Assembly: GCA_028671895.1 (NCBI GenBank)
Contig: JAPMAC010000231.1
Location: 14,224,001 to 14,288,000 of the forward strand
DNA length: 64,000 nucleotides
Source: Oenanthe sinensis
Taxonomy: Eukaryota; Streptophyta; Magnoliopsida; Apiales; Apiaceae
Direction: 5' to 3'
This document shows positions 34,783-45,880 of the stretch, in pieces. The position numbers and the translations under genes were made by a program. The notes under the pieces are model-generated. The model had not been told where the DNA came from. It did no database searches and worked only from the letters and a program-made list of their open reading frames with translations. The number at the start of each line of letters is the position of its first letter. Position 1 is the first letter of the stretch.

Positions 34783-35528
34783 TGTTTTTTTTCCTGAAAA
34801 GTCATCGGACTGTGGTGGTCGATGTATATTGGGGGCTGAGATTGCTAAAATAATTTAGTTGGTGGGGACTCTCAACATCTAACTCCTAACAATGTACCTA
34901 CATACCCTTATTTATAGAAGATCGAGCCCACTTAATTTTTGCTGAAGTAGAAGCCCATTAAGAAAAGGTTTTCTTTTTGAAGACGAAATTGAAGCCCACT
35001 TGGAAGAGGTCTCTACATTGAGTCTTGTTTGGGTAGTTTAATGCCAGTATGAGGCCCTAGAACTTCATGAAACCGATACTGAACCGAAAATCGTGGTCTC
35101 TAATCGGTCAACTACAACTATTTCTAGGATACCTTGACTAGATGCCAGCGTTAGACGCACCTCGAATGCAAGACGCGTCCTTAAGCTCCCAGACGTGGAC
35201 AACCCGCCTGAGTATTTTCTAAGTTGAGACAAATAGTATCCCATAGCTCCCCGCTGAAGACAACTCGTGGAGTATAGAGCAAGGGTCTTCAACAATTAAC
35301 CCCGCAAGACTTTCTTCAATAATAATTAACCCCAGAAGGCCTTCATTAACAACAACAATAATCTTCGGATTTAGAATCCCTTCATATAAGCAAGTGAGAA
35401 TAACAAGTAGGCCTCCATCCGAATTATAAATCCAGCTCAATAAATAATAGCACATCATAAATAACAGATGTTGAAATTTGGGCATAACATGAGTCGAGAA
35501 TTTCGTAACATTTCAGTCTCCCACTTTG
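34783..35528 (-). repeat. Copia LTR remnant J with polypurine tract
   Basis: On the minus strand a polypurine tract (AAAGTGGGAGACTG, within 35511-35528) is followed by TGTTACGAAATTCTC at 35510, the form of a copia 3' LTR start. A TATA-like box (cttctataaataaggg on the minus strand, about 34906-34920) lies about 0.6 kb in. The left end runs to the end of element E's LTR and may have been cut by it. To the right of the tract no RNase H or other pol sequence remains. Confidence 0.5.
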
Positions 35529-35829
35529 AGGTAAAATCATAAAACTTTTTAATTTTTCTAAAACACTCCACATTTACTCAAACTCCTATTATATCCATTA
35601 CACAAATAAGATAAGAATTTTTACGAAATATTAAATTTGACCCGGACATAAATACAATAAGAATAAACAAAGATTTTCAAACAGAGAGATTATAAGAAAG
35701 ATTAAGTACAATAAATTTGTTAAACTAATATATCATAAATTCATATCATAGATAGTAAAATATTTGTAATTTTTGTTTTTGACCTGAATATAATAGAAAT
35801 AAAATAAATTTAATTTTGATAAATTAATA
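35529..35829. other. AT-rich stretch; nothing recognised
   Basis: About 300 bp of AT-rich sequence between the J polypurine tract and the MITE. No open frame, repeat pair or transposon end was seen. Confidence 0.4.
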
Positions 35830-36047
35830 CTCCGTCCATTTTTTTATAAGTCACATTAATTTTTGGCACACACTTTTATGTGTTTTGACCACATAGTAAA
35901 AGTTATTATTTTTAATTTTTTTGAATTAAAATATAGATTACATATTTTAATTGATTTTTTAAAAAAATATTATAATTTTAATATGCGGTTAAAGCATTCA
36001 TAAGTTTGTGCCAAAAGTTAAAATGACTTATATAAAAATGGATGGTC
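35830..36047. mobile_element. Stowaway-like MITE
   Basis: The left end CTCCGTCCATTTTTTTATAA with flanking TA is matched in inverted form at the right end (…TTATATAAAAATGGATGGTC then TA). A TA target, a CTCC-type terminus and a length of about 218 bp fit the Stowaway (Tc1/mariner) group. It is internally AT-rich and non-coding, as usual for a MITE. Confidence 0.65.
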
Positions 36048-37045
36048 TAATATTAATAGAGTAATAAAATTTTCCGTAATTATTAGGGTTATAATACATT
36101 AACTATTTAAGTTTACATGAAAATACAACCTTACCATAAAAGTTTAAAAATATCCGGATCAACCATCCAAATATGCACAATATACACAATAGCCGTCATT
36201 CCGACAATTTTGACCAGAATTGAAGAGAGTGTGTTGCACTTTTCGATACTCGTGACTGAGTGGATAAATTAAAATTAAATAAATTATCAAGTGAACATCC
36301 CACATCCAAAACTCTATGGTCAATGTCTACTTCTATCAAGTGAACCAAATTAAATAAATTATCAGACAAAATTATCGAACACATAGTTTACACCAAACAA
36401 GGAACATATAAGTCTCAGATAAAAAATACGGAAACAACAATTTAAAATATATATATATATATAGAAAAGTAACACATAAGGAAAGAAACCAAGACAGTGA
36501 TGCCAAATAAGAGTTAAAAAGCAAAGTAGTAACTTGACAGACCAGTGAACAAAGTAGCAAAGACACTGAGATAGTTGGGACCATCAAAATACTTAACAGC
36601 AAAGCAACAGGAACCAAACTATTTAACATACATAGAACTAGTACAAACACGAATTTAAATACTAGGAGAAAAACATATTTATAAATAAATTTGCGCCATC
36701 ATCATAAAACGGTTATAAAAGAAGCACATGTCTGCCCCCAACAAATAATTAATCATACAAATATCCTAAAATCACTAGGATATTAACCCATATTAGGAAG
36801 ATAAACAAAATGTGCATGCAGAGAGAGGGAAGGGGGAGATAACCGATTGAAATAATTTGGACGAAGAAGACCGGAATCAGCGACCGTAAGACGATCTTTG
36901 ACGAAAACATATCCAACATTGGACTTTTAATCAGCTTACATCATCGCTATTATATATGTGTGTGTATACATACACGTACTTGTAGTTATATATATATATA
37001 TATATATACTGAACAATCTTAATTGAAGAAACCAGAACGTAGAAA

Positions 37046-37368
37046 GCCCTAATTAGCAACTAGGTTATTTTCCAAGAAAGCCATAAAATTACAGTAATTC
37101 ATGATAAAGAAATTGATTTCAATGTTTAGAGTATAGGGGGATAAAAAGAAATTAGGGTTCTGTTAAAAATGAGGATATGAAATGGGATTAGAAGAAGGCA
37201 GGTGAAGCCCTAATTAGCAATTGGGTTATTTTCCAAGAAAGCCATAGAATTACAGTAATTCATGATAAAAAAAATTGATTTCAATGTTTACAGTAAAGGG
37301 GGATAAAAAGAACTTAGGATTCTGTTAAAAATGAGGATATGAAATGGGATTTGAAGAAGGAAGGTGAA
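37046..37368. repeat. 161-bp tandem duplication inside the small Mutator-like element
   Basis: Two adjacent copies, 37046-37206 and 37207-37368, both start GCCCTAATTAGCAA and end GAAGGTGAA-like sequence, with about ten differences by eye. They hold 'ttagggttctgtt'-like leader sequence but no coding frame. Confidence 0.7.
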
Positions 37369-37442
37369 CATATATAATCATTCCAACCCCATACCCTTCC
37401 ACGAACCAAACGACACATAATTGGTTTAGTCTACTCTTTGTC

Positions 37443-38632
37443 TGTTATTCGCCTTGAAGTACACTAAGTTTGGAGAAGGGGGGGTTGAATACAAACTTAA
37501 GAATTAATTCAACTTCTTGCGGAAATAAGTTTGTACAAAGAGAGAGTTTAATTAAGATTGATGTAACTAAGAACTGGATAACTAAAGTGTTGAAAACAGA
37601 AACAACAAGATTAAAAATTACTAGTGGATTGTTTTTCCACTAGTGTGTTTTTGCTTTCAATTGATCTTAGTAAAAATACTAAGCTGCGTACAAAGTTGAA
37701 TGTAGAACTTAGAAAAGCATTACAAGATCTGCCTGATTTTCTATTTTGCTTTTCTTGAGTTCTTCAAAACTACTCATACTTTGCTACTGTGTTTTTGTGA
37801 CTTATATATACAAAAACTACTACTCTAGTTTTCTATCGACTGATAATAATATAATATTACAATTTATACTGTTTACATAAAAATAGAAACTAGCTTCTTT
37901 TCACAGCCTTCCTTGTAGAACTAACTAGCCCTGGAAGTGTCTTTGTCTTAAGATATTCCTTGGATGCTGTGTTGCCTTGAAAGTCTTCACAATCCTGATA
38001 GGACTGTCTTCCAATGATTCAGTTTCTGCACTGTTCCCGTAATTTCTGGCTTTAGCTAAATAGGGAAACTTTAATCAACTGATAAATGTTGTTAAGCTTA
38101 TCAGTTGATTCACCTTTGCTTATCCATCGATGGATAGGATATCTGTTGATCAGTTGATGTGTCGATGGATAATTGAGTTATCCATCGACTCCTTATCCAT
38201 TGATGGTTCTTTATCCGTTGACTGTTTTTATCCATTGATGACTTGTATCAGTTGATAGCTTTCATCCGTTGAGTAGTGTCTTCATCCATCGACTTCAATA
38301 TCAGTTGATCACTTCACTTGTGAGAATTCTGACTTAGAATATTTACAATTGATCAGTCATTCTTCACATCTGTTGAGAAGCTAGAAATTGAAGTCAATAA
38401 CATCAGTTGACTACATCATAGCATCCATCGAGGTAATACAATCAATTGATAGTGAAACATAAATCAATGCTACAATCCAGTTTATCAGTTGATAAACAAG
38501 TTTCAACTGATAACTGGTTTCCTAGTCAATGGATATTTATAAGTCATATCCATTGATCAGTTACAAAATAATTTTGAGTCCCTATTGAAATTCTAAGTAA
38601 TTTGTTATCATCAAAACTCTTAATTCCTAACA
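37443..38632 (-). repeat. 3' LTR of element F
   Basis: 1190 bp; on the minus strand TGTTAGGAATTAAG… to …GCGAATAACA. The U3 part (38084-38555) carries about 23 copies of an octamer TCNNTYGA (TCAGTTGA, TCCATCGA, TCCATTGA, TCCGTTGA, TCAACTGA) on both strands. A TATA box lies at 37803-37810 (minus-strand tatatata). R-U5 follows to 37443. Confidence 0.92.
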
Positions 38633-38646
38633 ATCTCCCCCTATTT
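38633..38646 (-). other. Polypurine tract of element F
   Basis: The minus strand reads AAATAGGGGGAGAT directly before the LTR start TGTTAGG; compare AAATTGGGGGAGAT in element E. Confidence 0.85.
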
Positions 38647-38812
38647 ATGAATATGTAAAATATGCATAAATTTTCTATTGATGATAACAAAACTCCTGAA
38701 CATTTTCATTCTTAGCAAGAATTACAATATTGATAAGTAAAGTTTGAGACAGAGTAATCAGATACCAGACAGGGATGAATCCTGATAATTTTGATGATTG
38801 AGGTTGAATCTC

Positions 38813-40675
38813 CTATCTTCTCCTTCTTCCCCTTGACTCATTCATCTTGTCTTCATTCTCCTTCATCTTCCTGTAGAGGGTTCCCTTCAATATCTTCTCA
38901 TCTTCAATCCTGTAGTCCAATTGACTTGCCAGATGACTTAATTCCAGATTGGGCAGTTTGTCTATTTCTTGACAAATATCAATGCATTTTTCTCTGCCTT
39001 CCCTGTCCTTATATATCATCAAGTAGAAGGGCTCATGAAGCACTTTTCTTCCTTCAGGATTCCAGATCTTTATTCTGTCATCCCTTTCTTCTTGAACAGG
39101 TGCCTCCCTTATCTTCTTCATTCTTTCAAGGATGGCCTTTCCTAGCTCTTCAGTTAGATAATACTTCCTGTTGAGCATAGTGTAGATTTTCCTTAAGATG
39201 CCATATCCTTGATCCAAGACTTGGTTGAATGTGAAGGTTGAGTGTGATCCATCTTCATACTCAATGTGAAGAAGATCAACATCTTTCTTCCTTTGTCCTT
39301 TTGCTGCAATCATTCCCTCAGCTTTGATTGGCACAAAGTTTTCAGATTTGTGTTTGAACACCTCTATTTCTTTGGCTTGATTACTCCCAGAAGCTTGACC
39401 TTCAGTCTTGACTTGTTTTGGCTTCTTCTCCTTGTCTCCTTTGTCTTCAACAACTAATGGTCTTTTAACTCCAGATAATTTTGGTGCATCTTTGGGCTTG
39501 TTTGCTCTTTGCTTCATCCTTGGCCTCCTTTCACCTTTTTTTCTTCTGGCTTCTCTTATTAGCCTATCCTCTTCATCATATTCCCTTTGCAATTGAATGG
39601 CTAATTCTTCTTGGGATTTTTCTTGTTGCTCCCTTTCTCTTATGCCAACTACTATGGCTTTGCTTAACAATTTTTCACTTTCCCCTCCACCTGTGACAGC
39701 TTTCTTTTTATCATCTTCAATTAGCTTTCCCTTTCCTTTCCTGTCACTAGGTTGTGAGCTACTGGAACTTGTCTCCTTGAATTTGCTAGCAATTGCATCA
39801 AATTTCCTTACTATGTCTTGAGCCAACTCCTTCTTGGGATCTGTAGACTTTGCCACCACAGCTTCAGTACCACTTACTTTCTCCAATGCATCAGCTTCTT
39901 GCTTCTCCCCCTTTTTGTTATCAGCAACTGGCACTTGTGCTACTGACTGAGAGAGTATGGGAGTCTCTAAGAGTTTACCCAGAAGATTGATTTGAGTGAC
40001 TTGATTCTTCAAAATTTGCTGCATGTTGAGCTCCATGGAGGCTACTCTTTTCTCCAATTCCATTACCTTGTCCTTGGCTGAAAACTCAGTGTCCAACCTT
40101 TGCTTGATTCTAGTCAGCATTGTGAGGCTGAGTCTAGAGTCAATGGTGGTGTCAAAATGCATCCTTGAGCTGTCAATGTCTTCTCTTATTTTCTTCAATT
40201 CATACTTGGAGCTTGTGACATGCATTTTCTGGATCTTCAAATTATCCCTGTAAAAGTTCAGAATTCTCCTTTGCAGGGGATCCACCACATCTACTTCAGC
40301 CATTGACCTTCTGTAAAGAGAAATGATGGCCCTTTCTGTTTCAGCCAAATTAGTTTCATCACTTGCCACTTGTGGATCCAGAAGTTCATCATCAGAATTA
40401 TCATCAAAATCTTCAGGATTCATGTGGGATATATCATCAGGTTGACTGGCCAAAAACTCTTTCCCACTCCTGAATTGCTCTTCTGTCTGCACCAAACCCA
40501 GCATTTGCTCAGCTATTTGATTAGATGCTGCTGCTAGTTCTTGATAATGAGGATCTTCATGTTGAAAGGTTGAAGCATCAAGATTGACATCAATTTCATC
40601 CTCCACCTCCATGTTGACTTCTGCAACTCCTGCAGGGACTCCATAGTCTACAACTCCCCCTGACTCTAGCCCCAA
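38813..40675 (-). CDS. Element F extra ORF, downstream part (620 aa)
   Basis: An intact frame, in register with the upstream part and separated from it by a single TAG (40705-40703). Residues 1-110 are acidic (EDEIDVNLDASTFQHEDPHY). About 140-225 form a coiled coil (KQRLDTEFSAKDKVMELEKR, VASMELNMQQILKNQVTQIN). About 290-430 are highly charged and Lys/Glu-rich. About 455-620 form a C-terminal block (LLHIEYEDGSHSTFTFNQVL, LNRKYYLTEELGKAI, YRIEDEKILKGTLYRKMKEN) that is recognisable in element G. No membrane segment or signal peptide is seen. Function unknown; probably the C-terminal half of one 1308-codon protein. Whether it is made depends on readthrough, its own RNA or reinitiation. Confidence 0.65.
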   Translation of the reverse strand: MGLESGGVVDYGVPAGVAEVNMEVEDEIDVNLDASTFQHEDPHYQELAAASNQIAEQMLGLVQTEEQFRSGKEFLASQPDDISHMNPEDFDDNSDDELLDPQVASDETNLAETERAIISLYRRSMAEVDVVDPLQRRILNFYRDNLKIQKMHVTSSKYELKKIREDIDSSRMHFDTTIDSRLSLTMLTRIKQRLDTEFSAKDKVMELEKRVASMELNMQQILKNQVTQINLLGKLLETPILSQSVAQVPVADNKKGEKQEADALEKVSGTEAVVAKSTDPKKELAQDIVRKFDAIASKFKETSSSSSQPSDRKGKGKLIEDDKKKAVTGGGESEKLLSKAIVVGIREREQQEKSQEELAIQLQREYDEEDRLIREARRKKGERRPRMKQRANKPKDAPKLSGVKRPLVVEDKGDKEKKPKQVKTEGQASGSNQAKEIEVFKHKSENFVPIKAEGMIAAKGQRKKDVDLLHIEYEDGSHSTFTFNQVLDQGYGILRKIYTMLNRKYYLTEELGKAILERMKKIREAPVQEERDDRIKIWNPEGRKVLHEPFYLMIYKDREGREKCIDICQEIDKLPNLELSHLASQLDYRIEDEKILKGTLYRKMKENEDKMNESRGRRRR

Positions 40676-40702
40676 CTCCTGGGTGAGTCCTGCTTCAAAC
40701 TG

Positions 40703-42961
40703 CTAAGTTTTAGAAGTTGATGCTTCATGAGATGGTGAAATTGGTTTCTCTCTATTCTTTTCTCTCTCACTCTCTTCTCTCTTTTCTTGCATCAGGATCT
40801 CATCCTGGATTCTCACCTCTCCCTTACTTTCCTCTCCTTTTTCATCACCTGCTAAGGTGGGACTCTCTTTTCTCACACCCTCTCCTTTTTCCACCTTAGA
40901 AGAATTTGAGGGCCCCTTATTCACACACTCTCCTTTTGCCAAGGTATGCAAACCTTGCCTCTCACACACCTCACCCACTCCACTCAATCCTAATAGAGTA
41001 TTGGCCACCTGAAGTGTTTCAATGGATGATTCATGAATTGACATTAAGGGATCAATCGATGGATAAGAAGTATCCATCGATGGATGAATATCCGTTGATG
41101 GGAGCTCGTCGATGGGTGTAAGGATATCCATCGATGAAAGGGAACTTGTCAATGGATGTTGGAAGTTATCAGTTGATTGCATAATATCCATTGACTGGAG
41201 AGAAATTACAGTATTTTCCTGATCAACCAAGATGTTAACCTTATTTGGTGATGCAGGTGAGAGTGTTGGCTCCACCCTGAGTTGCAAAGAGGGTGAATTT
41301 GAAACAATGAAGTTGTCAATCAACACTATTTCTGAAGAAATAGTTTTTGAAGGAGATTGAGGAGAAGATTTAGATAAAGAATGGGGCTGTGCCTCAGGAA
41401 GATTCTGAGACACATCAAAAGAAGAAACTGAAGGCTCCACCAAATTTTCATTTGGCTTTGCATGTGTGTGTGTGCCCTGTGCAGTATTTGTAACCTTCTT
41501 TCTTCTTTTGTATGGCTGTATTATTTGGTGACCCTTATCCCCATCTGATGGTCCTGGTTGAGACCTCTTTTCAATAGTTACATCTTTTTTAGAAGATGCA
41601 ACTAGGGATGTGTTCAAGTCCTTTACTACAGCCTCAATCTGTTGGGAGATTGGACTGGTGGCTGGTTGGTTCCTCTCAATCTCACTCTCCTTATTCTTCT
41701 GGCTTTCTTGATGTTGGCCAGTTCCCTCACCCTTATCAACCACCTTCGCACTCCCCTTAGTGGTTTTTCTTTTCTTAGATCTTACAACAGTAGTCTTTTG
41801 AGAAACTACTGAGGTGGTTTGATCAGACTTGTGTTTGGAAGGTTGAGCAACTTGGGTAGGAGGAATGGGGGCATTTCCATCTCCCTCCATTGTTGCTGAA
41901 GGCAAAGAAATTTGAGATTTTGAAGAAGAATGTACAAGATGGAGATTTTGAAGATATACCTGTACAAGAGGAGGATAAATGAGGCACAACTTAGGGTGTA
42001 AGTTGATTCTCACAAGATCCTTGAAGACCCTCTTGTTTTGCATCCATGGCTCCAAGGACTCCATATCTGCACTTATTTCATACTCTCCAACAGAGGCATT
42101 AATAATTATCATGAAAAATCTTGCAAAGTAGATATTATTTTTCCTAGATGACTTGGGTCCTAACTTAGCAGATAATTCATTTATGAGTAGTGTGCCAAAA
42201 TCGAAGTATTTATCAAACAGGATAGAATAAGCAATTTCTTGCATACTGATCGTAATTGCATCAAAATTACTTATTTTTCCAGAAAATACTTTAATTATGG
42301 CATCAAAGAAATAACTCCATTCTTTCCTAAGATTTTTCCGAACAACTTCTCCTAATCCAGTTTCAGCATTTGCATAATTAACGGATTCTAACATGTCCCT
42401 AATTTCATTTTCAATGGGTGGTTTATTACAATTATTTGCAGGCAACCCTAAACATTCAGATAATGAAGTACTAGTAATTGTATAGGTATTACCTTTGCAA
42501 GAATAAGAAATTACCTTCCCATCTGGTGAAATCTCTGCAGAGGTCCACAGTTCCTCAACAAAGGAACACACGATTGTTGGTGCTTCGCTGAGAGCTTTGG
42601 AAACTTTGCAATCTCCTAGGAATCGCATCAATGGATGAAAGTTCACATGAGCATCATTCACCGTTAGACATGCTGTGAAGTTGTTCTGTTCATAGGTGAA
42701 CCTAGTGGAAGAGACGATCTTCTTTTGTGGTGCCATTCTTATGTCAATGTGTTTGGTTCTGGAATGTTGCACAGGATTTTCTGTTATTGCAATGGCACTT
42801 GTATTGTCACAGAAGATGGGAATTTTGTTCAAGTTGAACCCATAGTCAAATAGTTGATTCCTCATCCATAAAATTTGTGCACAGCAACTTCCAGCAGCAA
42901 TGTACTCAGCTTCTGCAGTTGAAGTTGATATTGAATGTTGTTTTTTACTAAACCATGACAC
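40703..42961 (-). CDS. Element F RNase H C-terminal part fused to extra ORF N-terminal part (752 aa)
   Basis: Residues 1-75 are RNase H ([46 protein letters not shown]). At residue 76 the protein changes directly into the first Met of the extra ORF ([20 protein letters not shown]). The usual RNase H tail and spacer, about 0.8 kb in E and G, are absent. Residues 76-about 310 are the conserved N-terminal domain ([60 protein letters not shown]). The rest is low-complexity, basic then Ser/Pro-rich, with S-I-D and S-M-D repeats around 41020-41200. Similar extra domains in Asteraceae copia elements are, as I recall, labelled 'longin-like'. The frame ends at a TAG just before the downstream part. 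Confidence 0.75.
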   Translation of the reverse strand: MSWFSKKQHSISTSTAEAEYIAAGSCCAQILWMRNQLFDYGFNLNKIPIFCDNTSAIAITENPVQHSRTKHIDIRMAPQKKIVSSTRFTYEQNNFTACLTVNDAHVNFHPLMRFLGDCKVSKALSEAPTIVCSFVEELWTSAEISPDGKVISYSCKGNTYTITSTSLSECLGLPANNCNKPPIENEIRDMLESVNYANAETGLGEVVRKNLRKEWSYFFDAIIKVFSGKISNFDAITISMQEIAYSILFDKYFDFGTLLINELSAKLGPKSSRKNNIYFARFFMIIINASVGEYEISADMESLEPWMQNKRVFKDLVRINLHPKLCLIYPPLVQVYLQNLHLVHSSSKSQISLPSATMEGDGNAPIPPTQVAQPSKHKSDQTTSVVSQKTTVVRSKKRKTTKGSAKVVDKGEGTGQHQESQKNKESEIERNQPATSPISQQIEAVVKDLNTSLVASSKKDVTIEKRSQPGPSDGDKGHQIIQPYKRRKKVTNTAQGTHTHAKPNENLVEPSVSSFDVSQNLPEAQPHSLSKSSPQSPSKTISSEIVLIDNFIVSNSPSLQLRVEPTLSPASPNKVNILVDQENTVISLQSMDIMQSTDNFQHPLTSSLSSMDILTPIDELPSTDIHPSMDTSYPSIDPLMSIHESSIETLQVANTLLGLSGVGEVCERQGLHTLAKGECVNKGPSNSSKVEKGEGVRKESPTLAGDEKGEESKGEVRIQDEILMQEKREESEREKNREKPISPSHEASTSKT

Positions 42962-43047
42962 AAGTTTGTTTCCCAGAAATTGACAGGTGCCTGTAGTACT
43001 TTTCCTGTCTATTTTGCAACCTGCATAATCTGCATCTGAGTAGCCTA

Positions 43048-45880
43048 TTAGTTAAAACCAGAATCTCTAGGATACCAAATACCTAAATTTGATGTACCCT
43101 TAAGATATCTGAAAATTCTTTTAATAGCTACTAAATGAGATTCTCTAGGATCAGCCTGAAATCTAGCACATATGCATGTAGAGAATATTATATCTGGCCT
43201 ACTAGCAGTTAAATATAAAAGTGAGCCTACCATGCCTCTATAACTTGAAATATCCACCTTAGCTTCTTTGGTATTTAATTCAAGTTTAGTGGCAGTGGCC
43301 ATGGGAGTTTTTGCAGAAGAACATTCACTTAACTCAAATTTCTTTAACAAATCATGAATGTACTTTGTTTGATTTATAAAAATACCATCCTTAACCTGTT
43401 TGACTTGTAACCCAAGAAAGTAGGTAAGCTCTCCCATCATGCTCATTTCATATTTACTCTGCATTAGTTTGGCAAACTTCTTGCAAAGTTCCTCATTTGT
43501 TGATCCAAAAATAATGTCATCCACATAAATTTGTACAAGAATGATAGAGCCATTAACATTTCTACTGAATAGAGTTTTATCAACAGTACCTCTTGTGAAA
43601 TGATTCTCAATGAGAAACTGAGATAAAGTGTCATACCAGGCCCTTGGTGCTTGCTTCAAGCCATAAAGTGCTTTGAGTAAAAAGTAGACAAAGTTAGGAA
43701 ATTTTGGATCTTCAAAGCCAGGAGGTTGTTCCACATAGACTTCCTCTTCTAGTACTCCATTCAAAAATGCACTTTTCACATCCATCTGGTAGACTTTGAA
43801 ATTAGCATGTGCAGCATAAGCCAGAAAGATTCTGATTGCTTCTAACCTTGCAACTGGTGCAAAAGTTTCATCAAAATCAATTCCTTCTTCTTGTGAATAA
43901 CCCTTTGCTACAAGCCTTGCTTTGTTCCTAGTCACAATACCAGTTTCATCCATTTTGTTTCTGAATACCCATTTTGTACCAATTACTGATCTATCTTTTG
44001 GTCTGGGCACCAGCTTCCATACTTTATTTCTTTCAAACTGATTCAGTTCTTCTTGCATAGCCAAAACCCAATCAGGATCCATGAGAGCCTCTTCAATTCT
44101 TTTGGGTTCTTCTTGAGATAGAAAACTGCTATACAGGCACTCATTTTGAGTAGCACTTCTTGTCTTGACACCATCTTCTGCATTTCCAATGATTAGTTCA
44201 AATGGATGGCTTCTTGTCCATTTTCTTTGAGGAGGCAAATTTTGCCTTGATGATGAAGCTTCATGATCATTTGTATTGAACTCAAAGTGATCTGAATTTG
44301 TAGCTTGATTCTGAAACCCTCCCCCTGAAGTGGATACCCTTGATGTAGATTGTTGATTATCCGTTGAGGAGTTATCAGTTGATGCATTATCAGTTGATGG
44401 ATTTCTGTCAACTGATAAATTATTCATTGATGCAATAACATCAACTGATATTGGGTTTCTGAACACTTGAGGTTTTATAATTTCTGCCTCTTCATCATCA
44501 TTTACATCATTTGATTCATTCTCAAAATGCAGTGTGTCATGATTTCCTTCATCAAACAAGCCTTGAATCTTTTTATCATCAAATACTACATGTACAGATT
44601 CCATAATAATGTGTAGTATGAGATTGTAGACTCTATAGGCTACGCCTGATAGTGCATACCCAACAAATATAGCTTCATCAGCCTTGGCTTCAAATTTTCC
44701 TAGGTTTTCACCTTGATTTCTTAGCACATAGCACTTGCAGCCAAAGACATGAAGAAATCCCACCTTTGGCTTTTTGTCTTTCTTGATCAATTGATAAGGA
44801 GTCTTCCCTTGAGCTTTATTTACTAGGGAGATGTTTTGAGTAAAACATGCTGTGTTTATGGCCTCAGCCCAGAAGTATGTTGGGAGTTTGGCATCTTCCA
44901 ACATGGTTCTAGCAGCTTCAATCAATGTCCTATTTTTCCTTTCAACTACCCCATTTTGTTGAGGTGTTCTGGGTGCAGAGAATGTGTGTATGATTCCTTT
45001 TGATTCACAGAACTCTTTCATTGTGGAATTTTTGAATTCTGTTCCATTGTCACTCCTTATCTTCTTTACATCCAATTCAAGATTTTTCTCATTTTCTCTT
45101 ATGTGCTTGATGATGAGATGACTAGCTTCATCCTTTGAATGTAGAAAATAAGTCCATGAGAATCTTGAAAAATCATCCACAATGACTAGAGCATACTTCT
45201 TCTTTGCAATAGACATGATATTTACAGGACCAAACAAATCCATATGTAATAACTCAAGTGGCTTTTCAATTGAAGATTCCAATTTCGACTTAAATGATGC
45301 CTTCCTCTGTTTTCCTTTCTGACAAGCATCACAAAGTCCATCCTTGTCAAATTCCATTTGTGGTAAGCCTCTCACTTGATTTTTCTTAACCAAGAGATTC
45401 ATGGCTTTGAAATTCAAGTGAGCTAATTTCTTATGCCACAGCCAACTTTCATTTGTACTTGCCTTAGAGAGAAGACAAGTCATTGATTCTGCATTTGTTG
45501 AGTTGAAGTCAGCTATGTACACATTCCCTTTTCTATTCCCAGTCATGACCAGGCTTCCATCTACCTTGTTGGAAATTATGCATGCTTCTGTTGTGAAACA
45601 GACTTTATATCCATTGTCACATAGTTCACTTATGCTTAACAAGTTATGTCTTAAGCCATCAACTAATGCAACAGGTTCAATGATGACATTCTCTTTTGAA
45701 ATCAAGCCATATCCCATGGTGTGCCCTTTGCTGTCATCTCCAAAAGTTACTCAAGGGTCAGCTTTCTCCTCAAACTTTGTGAGCAGGGATTTATCTCCAG
45801 TCATGTGTCTTGAACACCCACTGTCCAAGTACCAAAGATTTCTTCTTTTTCCCTGCACACAGTCAAAACAAATCAAGTTG
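43048..45880 (-). pseudogene. Element F pol: protease, integrase, reverse transcriptase
   Basis: The protease region is at 45870-45760 (NLWYLDSGCSRHMTGDKSLL, active site D-S-G), followed by a TGA near 45750. The uninterrupted frame 45717-43048 (889 codons) then has the integrase zinc domain (H95, H100, C129, C132), an integrase core with D160, D223 and E259 (exactly D-35-E spacing between the last two), a low-complexity linker (about 400-500) with S-T-D repeats, and RT with [11 protein letters not shown] and the intact YVDD at 731-734. It ends at a 1-base frameshift within RNase H (WYPRDSGFN then stop). RNase H continues in the neighbouring frame. Gag, pol and the RNase H/extra ORF all lie in different frames. 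Confidence 0.85.

Noticed and set aside
34783..35528. J as a Tat-type LTR
   Set aside because: The first impression came from its TATA region, but the AAAGTGGGAGACTG tract and TGTTACG start are of copia type.
36372..36650. Hydrophobic minus-strand frame of 92 codons in the small Mutator-like element
   Set aside because: Overlaps a TA microsatellite and AT-rich DNA, with no family resemblance; composition alone explains the hydrophobicity.
38084..38555. CRISPR-like array
   Set aside because: Repeats are only 8-10 bp, on both strands and irregularly spaced, inside the LTR of a plant retrotransposon.
38791..41121. Several plus-strand open frames rich in Leu, Phe and Ser across the F extra ORF
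   Set aside because: They are antisense shadows of the long minus-strand ORFs; the Ser/Leu bias mirrors acidic and Lys-rich codons on the other strand.
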